From Gammaproteobacteria bacterium (GTDB taxonomy: Bacteria; Pseudomonadota; Gammaproteobacteria; Chromatiales; Chromatiaceae): a stretch of DNA of 7,172 nt. Positions 4,792 to 7,172 of this stretch are shown here, in pieces. The notes below the pieces were generated by a model. It was not told the origin of the DNA. It did no database searches and saw only the letters and a list, made by a program, of their open reading frames with translations. The stretch spans positions 1 through 7,172 of the forward strand of contig JAGVUH010000570.1 in NCBI GenBank assembly GCA_019136395.1, in the 5' to 3' direction. Both the position numbers and the translations under genes were made by a program. Each line of letters opens with the position of its first letter. Within the stretch, counting starts at the first letter, position 1.

Positions 4792-6681
4792 ATGGTCAGT
4801 GTCTCCATTCGCACCAAGGTCTTCCTGACCCTGCTCATCGCCGGCTCCCTGGCGGTGGCGGGGATGCACGCCTTCATGAGCTGGTCCTTCAACAACGGGC
4901 TGGTGGAATTCGCCGAGACGCGCCGGCAGGAACGCCTGGAGCTGATCGCCGAGCGCCTGGTGGAACGTTATCAAGCCGATGGGGGCTGGCAGCGGATAGC
5001 CGGGGACAAGGGCATCTGGATCGGCATCCTCACCGATTATGCCCGCCCACCCCATTACCCCCCCGGCCAGGGGTCGATCGCCGGTATGGGGGATGGCGCA
5101 CCTGGCGGCACGGCCGGCCACCGGGATGCCAACCACGGGCCCGGCATGGGCGGCATGAGCGCCGGCATGGAGGGCAAGGGCGGCCTGGGTGGTGGCGATA
5201 TGGGCGCGGGTGCGGGCACGGGGGGCATGGGTGGCATGGGCGGCGGCATGGGCTGGGGTTGGGGCCGGATCATGGGCCGCGGCCCGGGCCCCGGGCCCGG
5301 GTCCGGGGGCAACCGCGACCTCCTGGGCGAGGGACTGGGGCCTTTCCGCGAGCGCCTGATGCGTCACCGCGACGAAGAGCCCGGCATCTGGCCCCCCACC
5401 GCCCTGGTCGAAGAGGCCCGGCGCCCCGGCGGCCGACCGCTCTTTTTCTCCTACCGGCTCATGCTCCTCGACGCCGAGGGCAAGCCCATCCAGGCCCAAA
5501 CCGACCTCCTGCCCGGCGCCCCGCGTTTTCCCCTGCGCCTGGACGGGGAGCGCATCGGCGAACTGGCCCTGATCCCCGGCCCCTACCTGCCGGAATCCAG
5601 CGAGCTGCAATTCAAGGAAAACCAGACCCAGGCCCTGTTGCTCATCGCCCTGGCCATGGTCCTGCTCTCCGCCCTCTTCGCCTTTCCCCTCGCCCACCGC
5701 CTCACCCGCCCGGTGCGCGCCTTCCAGGACACCGCCCGCCGCCTGGCCTCCGGCGACTATGCCGCCCGCACCCCCAGCCAGGGGGACGACGAACTAGGCC
5801 GCCTGGGCCGCGACCTCAACGCCCTGGCCCAGACCCTGGAGGCCAACGAACAGGCCCGGCGCCGCTGGGTCGCCGACATCGCCCACGAACTGCGCACCCC
5901 CCTGGCCCTACTCCAGGCCGAGATCGAGGCCGCCCAGGACGGCGTCCGCCCCCTCGACGCCCGCACCCTCGCCGCCCTCCACGCCGACACCCTGCGCCTC
6001 GGGCGTCTGGTGGAGGACCTGCATGAGTTGTCCATGACGGACCTCGGCGCCCTCAGCTACCGCAAGACGGATCTGGACCCCCTGGAGGTCCTGGAGGCGG
6101 ACCTGGAGACCTTCCGGCCGCGGTTCGCGGCCGCGGGCATCGGCCTGTGTCTGGATGACCTGCCACTAGCTGGCCAGCGGCTTCGCCTCCATGGCGATGG
6201 CCAGCGGCTGTCCCAACTGTTTCGCAACCTGCTACGCAACAGCCTGCAGTACACGGATGCCGGCGGGGAACTGCGGATTGGCCTGAGTCTGGCGACGGGA
6301 CGGGCGGAGTCGATCGGCGCCGCGGATCCCCCTCTCCCCAACCCTCCCCCACCAGGGGGGCGGGGGCATGAAGGTATAGCGAGTGGGCAGGTTATTCCCG
6401 CCACCAGCCTAACCCTGGCAGGTGATCCTGGTCATGGCTGGCTGGTCATCGACTTCCAGGACAGCGCCCCCGGGGTACCGGCGGAGGCCCTGCCGCATCT
6501 CTTCGAGCGCCTCTACCGCGTCGATGCCTCCCGCGCCCGGCACAGCGGGGGCGCCGGGCTCGGCCTGGCCATCGCCCGCAACATCGCTGCCGCCCACGGC
6601 GGGGACATCGCCGCTCACCCCTCCCCCCTGGGCGGCCTCTGGATCCGCCTCCGCCTGCCCCTCGAAGGAAACGCGCCATGA
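4792..6681 (+). CDS. baeS: Sensor histidine kinase BaeS, with two unusual insertions
   Basis: This 629-residue inner-membrane kinase senses envelope stress and phosphorylates BaeR. Membrane segment 1 is near residues 7-29, then a periplasmic domain, segment 2 near 281-303, and a HAMP region ending [15 protein letters not shown]. The phospho-acceptor is H365 in [19 protein letters not shown]. The ATPase has an N box with N483 ([13 protein letters not shown]), G1 with D557 (DSAPGVP) and G2 at 586-594 (GGAGLGLAI). Stretches such as [15 protein letters not shown] and [14 protein letters not shown] are close to E. coli BaeS, which is about 467 residues. The extra length lies mainly in a Met/Gly-rich periplasmic expansion (about 94-173) and a Pro-rich insertion in the ATPase (about 501-546). 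The ATG at 4792 is chosen because segment 1 follows directly; the open frame extends to 4510 inside mobA but lacks support. No clear ribosome binding site is seen, so coupling to mobA, ending 7 bases earlier, is likely. baeR overlaps the stop. Confidence 0.93.
   Translation: MVSVSIRTKVFLTLLIAGSLAVAGMHAFMSWSFNNGLVEFAETRRQERLELIAERLVERYQADGGWQRIAGDKGIWIGILTDYARPPHYPPGQGSIAGMGDGAPGGTAGHRDANHGPGMGGMSAGMEGKGGLGGGDMGAGAGTGGMGGMGGGMGWGWGRIMGRGPGPGPGSGGNRDLLGEGLGPFRERLMRHRDEEPGIWPPTALVEEARRPGGRPLFFSYRLMLLDAEGKPIQAQTDLLPGAPRFPLRLDGERIGELALIPGPYLPESSELQFKENQTQALLLIALAMVLLSALFAFPLAHRLTRPVRAFQDTARRLASGDYAARTPSQGDDELGRLGRDLNALAQTLEANEQARRRWVADIAHELRTPLALLQAEIEAAQDGVRPLDARTLAALHADTLRLGRLVEDLHELSMTDLGALSYRKTDLDPLEVLEADLETFRPRFAAAGIGLCLDDLPLAGQRLRLHGDGQRLSQLFRNLLRNSLQYTDAGGELRIGLSLATGRAESIGAADPPLPNPPPPGGRGHEGIASGQVIPATSLTLAGDPGHGWLVIDFQDSAPGVPAEALPHLFERLYRVDASRARHSGGAGLGLAIARNIAAAHGGDIAAHPSPLGGLWIRLRLPLEGNAP
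5141..5257 (+). repeat. Imperfect GGCATGGGYGG repeats coding for the Met/Gly tract of BaeS
   Basis: Short units around GGCATG recur irregularly (for example near 5144, 5153, 5164, 5224, 5233 and 5246). They encode a tract rich in Gly-Met-Gly-Gly within the periplasmic part of BaeS. The irregular spacing suggests repeated slippage rather than one duplication. Confidence 0.65.
5281..5300. repeat. Two abutting perfect 10-base palindromes in baeS
   Basis: GGCCCGGGCC at 5281-5290 and CCGGGCCCGG at 5291-5300 are each perfectly self-complementary and made only of G and C. In frame they encode part of a Gly-Pro-Gly-Pro stretch ending the Met/Gly expansion. They probably reflect low-complexity sequence rather than a binding site. 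Confidence 0.7.
6328..6366. repeat. REP-like C-rich/G-rich inverted element inside baeS
   Basis: A C-rich arm (6328-6350, CCCCTCTCCCC then AACCCTCCCCC) is followed by the loop ACCA (6351-6354) and a G-rich arm (6355-6366). Bases 6346-6350 pair with 6355-6359, and 6342-6343 with 6362-6363 across a mismatch. The pattern resembles the dispersed intergenic elements common in proteobacteria that translate as PLPNPPP...GGRG. Here it sits in frame within the ATPase domain of BaeS. Confidence 0.6.
6664..6681 (+). promoter_or_regulatory. Ribosome binding site and ATGA stop-start overlap of baeS/baeR
   Basis: GAAGGAA at 6664-6670 lies 7 bases before the ATG at 6678. That ATG shares the bases ATGA with the baeS stop at 6679-6681. 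This supports the 6678 start for baeR and coupled translation of the pair. Confidence 0.8.
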
Positions 6682-7172
6682 CCGCCATCGGACCCGACCC
6701 GGCCCTTCACCCCACACAGGCGGATAACCTCGCCCCGAGGGCTGAAACCTTTCCCTCAGCCAACCCTGACCCCGTTAGCGCCAATATCCCAAGCACCGAC
6801 CCGGCGATCGGCATGGCCACCCCGGTTAATCACACCGCCCCGGGCACTACACCCACCTCTGGCCCCGTCACTATCCTGATCGTCGAGGATGAAGAGCGCC
6901 TCGCCCGCCTCGTCGCCGACTACCTCACCGCCGCAGGCTACCAGAGCCACATCCTGGGCGAAGGCACGGGGGTCGCCGACTGGGTGCGCGCTCACCAGCC
7001 CGCCCTGGTCATCCTCGACCTGATGCTCCCGGGTCGCGATGGCCTGGATGTTTGCCGTGACCTGCGCGCCTTCAGCACGGTGCCCATCATCATGGTCACC
7101 GCCCGGGTCGAAGAGATCGACCGCCTGCTGGGTCTGGAGTTGGGCGCCGACGACTATGTCTGCAAACCCTTC
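6678..7172 (+). CDS. baeR: Response regulator BaeR, N-terminal part, cut by window edge
   Basis: The 165 residues present cover a leader and most of the receiver domain of an OmpR/PhoB-class DNA-binding regulator, the partner of BaeS. In E. coli BaeR activates multidrug efflux and envelope-stress genes. The receiver starts at [10 protein letters not shown], with acidic residues E70, D71 and E72. The phospho-acceptor is D114 in [11 protein letters not shown], the conserved threonine is T141 in MVTAR, and the lysine is K163 in CKPF at the edge. The run [20 protein letters not shown] is nearly identical to E. coli BaeR, which makes the family call strong. The DNA-binding domain is outside the window. 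About 63 residues precede the receiver, compared with about 12 in E. coli, and are rich in Pro, Thr, Ala and Asn. An internal ATG at 6813 would shorten this leader to about 18 residues, but the coupled ATG at 6678 has the better ribosome binding site. Confidence 0.93.
   Translation, partial: MTAIGPDPALHPTQADNLAPRAETFPSANPDPVSANIPSTDPAIGMATPVNHTAPGTTPTSGPVTILIVEDEERLARLVADYLTAAGYQSHILGEGTGVADWVRAHQPALVILDLMLPGRDGLDVCRDLRAFSTVPIIMVTARVEEIDRLLGLELGADDYVCKPF

Noticed and set aside
4708..5697. 329-codon minus-strand frame opposite baeS
   Set aside because: It is antisense to the Met/Gly tract and sensor domain. It gives only low-complexity Ala/Gly/His sequence, while baeS has all kinase motifs.
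5259..6026. 255-codon plus-strand frame within baeS
   Set aside because: It is an Arg/Pro-rich out-of-frame reading of baeS with no recognisable domain.

Overview
The window looks like chromosomal DNA of a high-GC gammaproteobacterium. The best matches of BcsG, BaeS and BaeR are to the enterobacterial families, and an N-terminal fragment resembling the gammaproteobacterial protein YcgL is present. A purple-sulfur or related environmental lineage would fit, but the window alone cannot fix the genus. Most of the window is very GC-rich (48 of 60 bases at 3301-3360). The first gene is clearly less so (26 of 60 at 301-360).

Layout. Positions 1-1885 (+) hold the end of a probable cellulose (bcs) cluster: an unidentified open frame running in from the left edge, then a full-length bcsG. 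BcsG is the inner-membrane, zinc-dependent transferase that puts phosphoethanolamine on bacterial cellulose. A 192-base convergent gap follows. On the minus strand, 2078-2851 encodes a Gly/Ala-rich polytopic membrane protein that I do not recognise, with a near-ideal ribosome binding site. A short AT-richer divergent gap (2852-2927) separates it from a rightward run of genes: a 21-codon stretch that looks like the decapitated start of ycgL, then a GarR/GlxR-type 2-hydroxy-3-oxopropionate reductase, mobA (molybdenum cofactor guanylyltransferase), baeS (sensor kinase) and baeR (response regulator, cut by the right edge). The gaps within this run are 45 and 7 bases, followed by a 4-base overlap, so it may be one transcript.

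How the genes relate. baeS and baeR are a clear two-component pair for envelope stress or metal response, translationally coupled through ATGA. mobA sits immediately upstream and may be co-transcribed, although no functional link is established. The reductase belongs to glyoxylate/glycerate metabolism.

I see no obviously new multi-gene system. The unusual material is inside otherwise ordinary genes. BaeS carries a Met/Gly-rich expansion of its periplasmic sensor and a Pro-rich insertion in its ATPase domain that looks like a captured intergenic repeat. MobA has a Pro-rich N-terminal tail built from 36-base tandem repeats. BaeR has a long low-complexity leader. A ycgL start appears to be fused in frame to the reductase.
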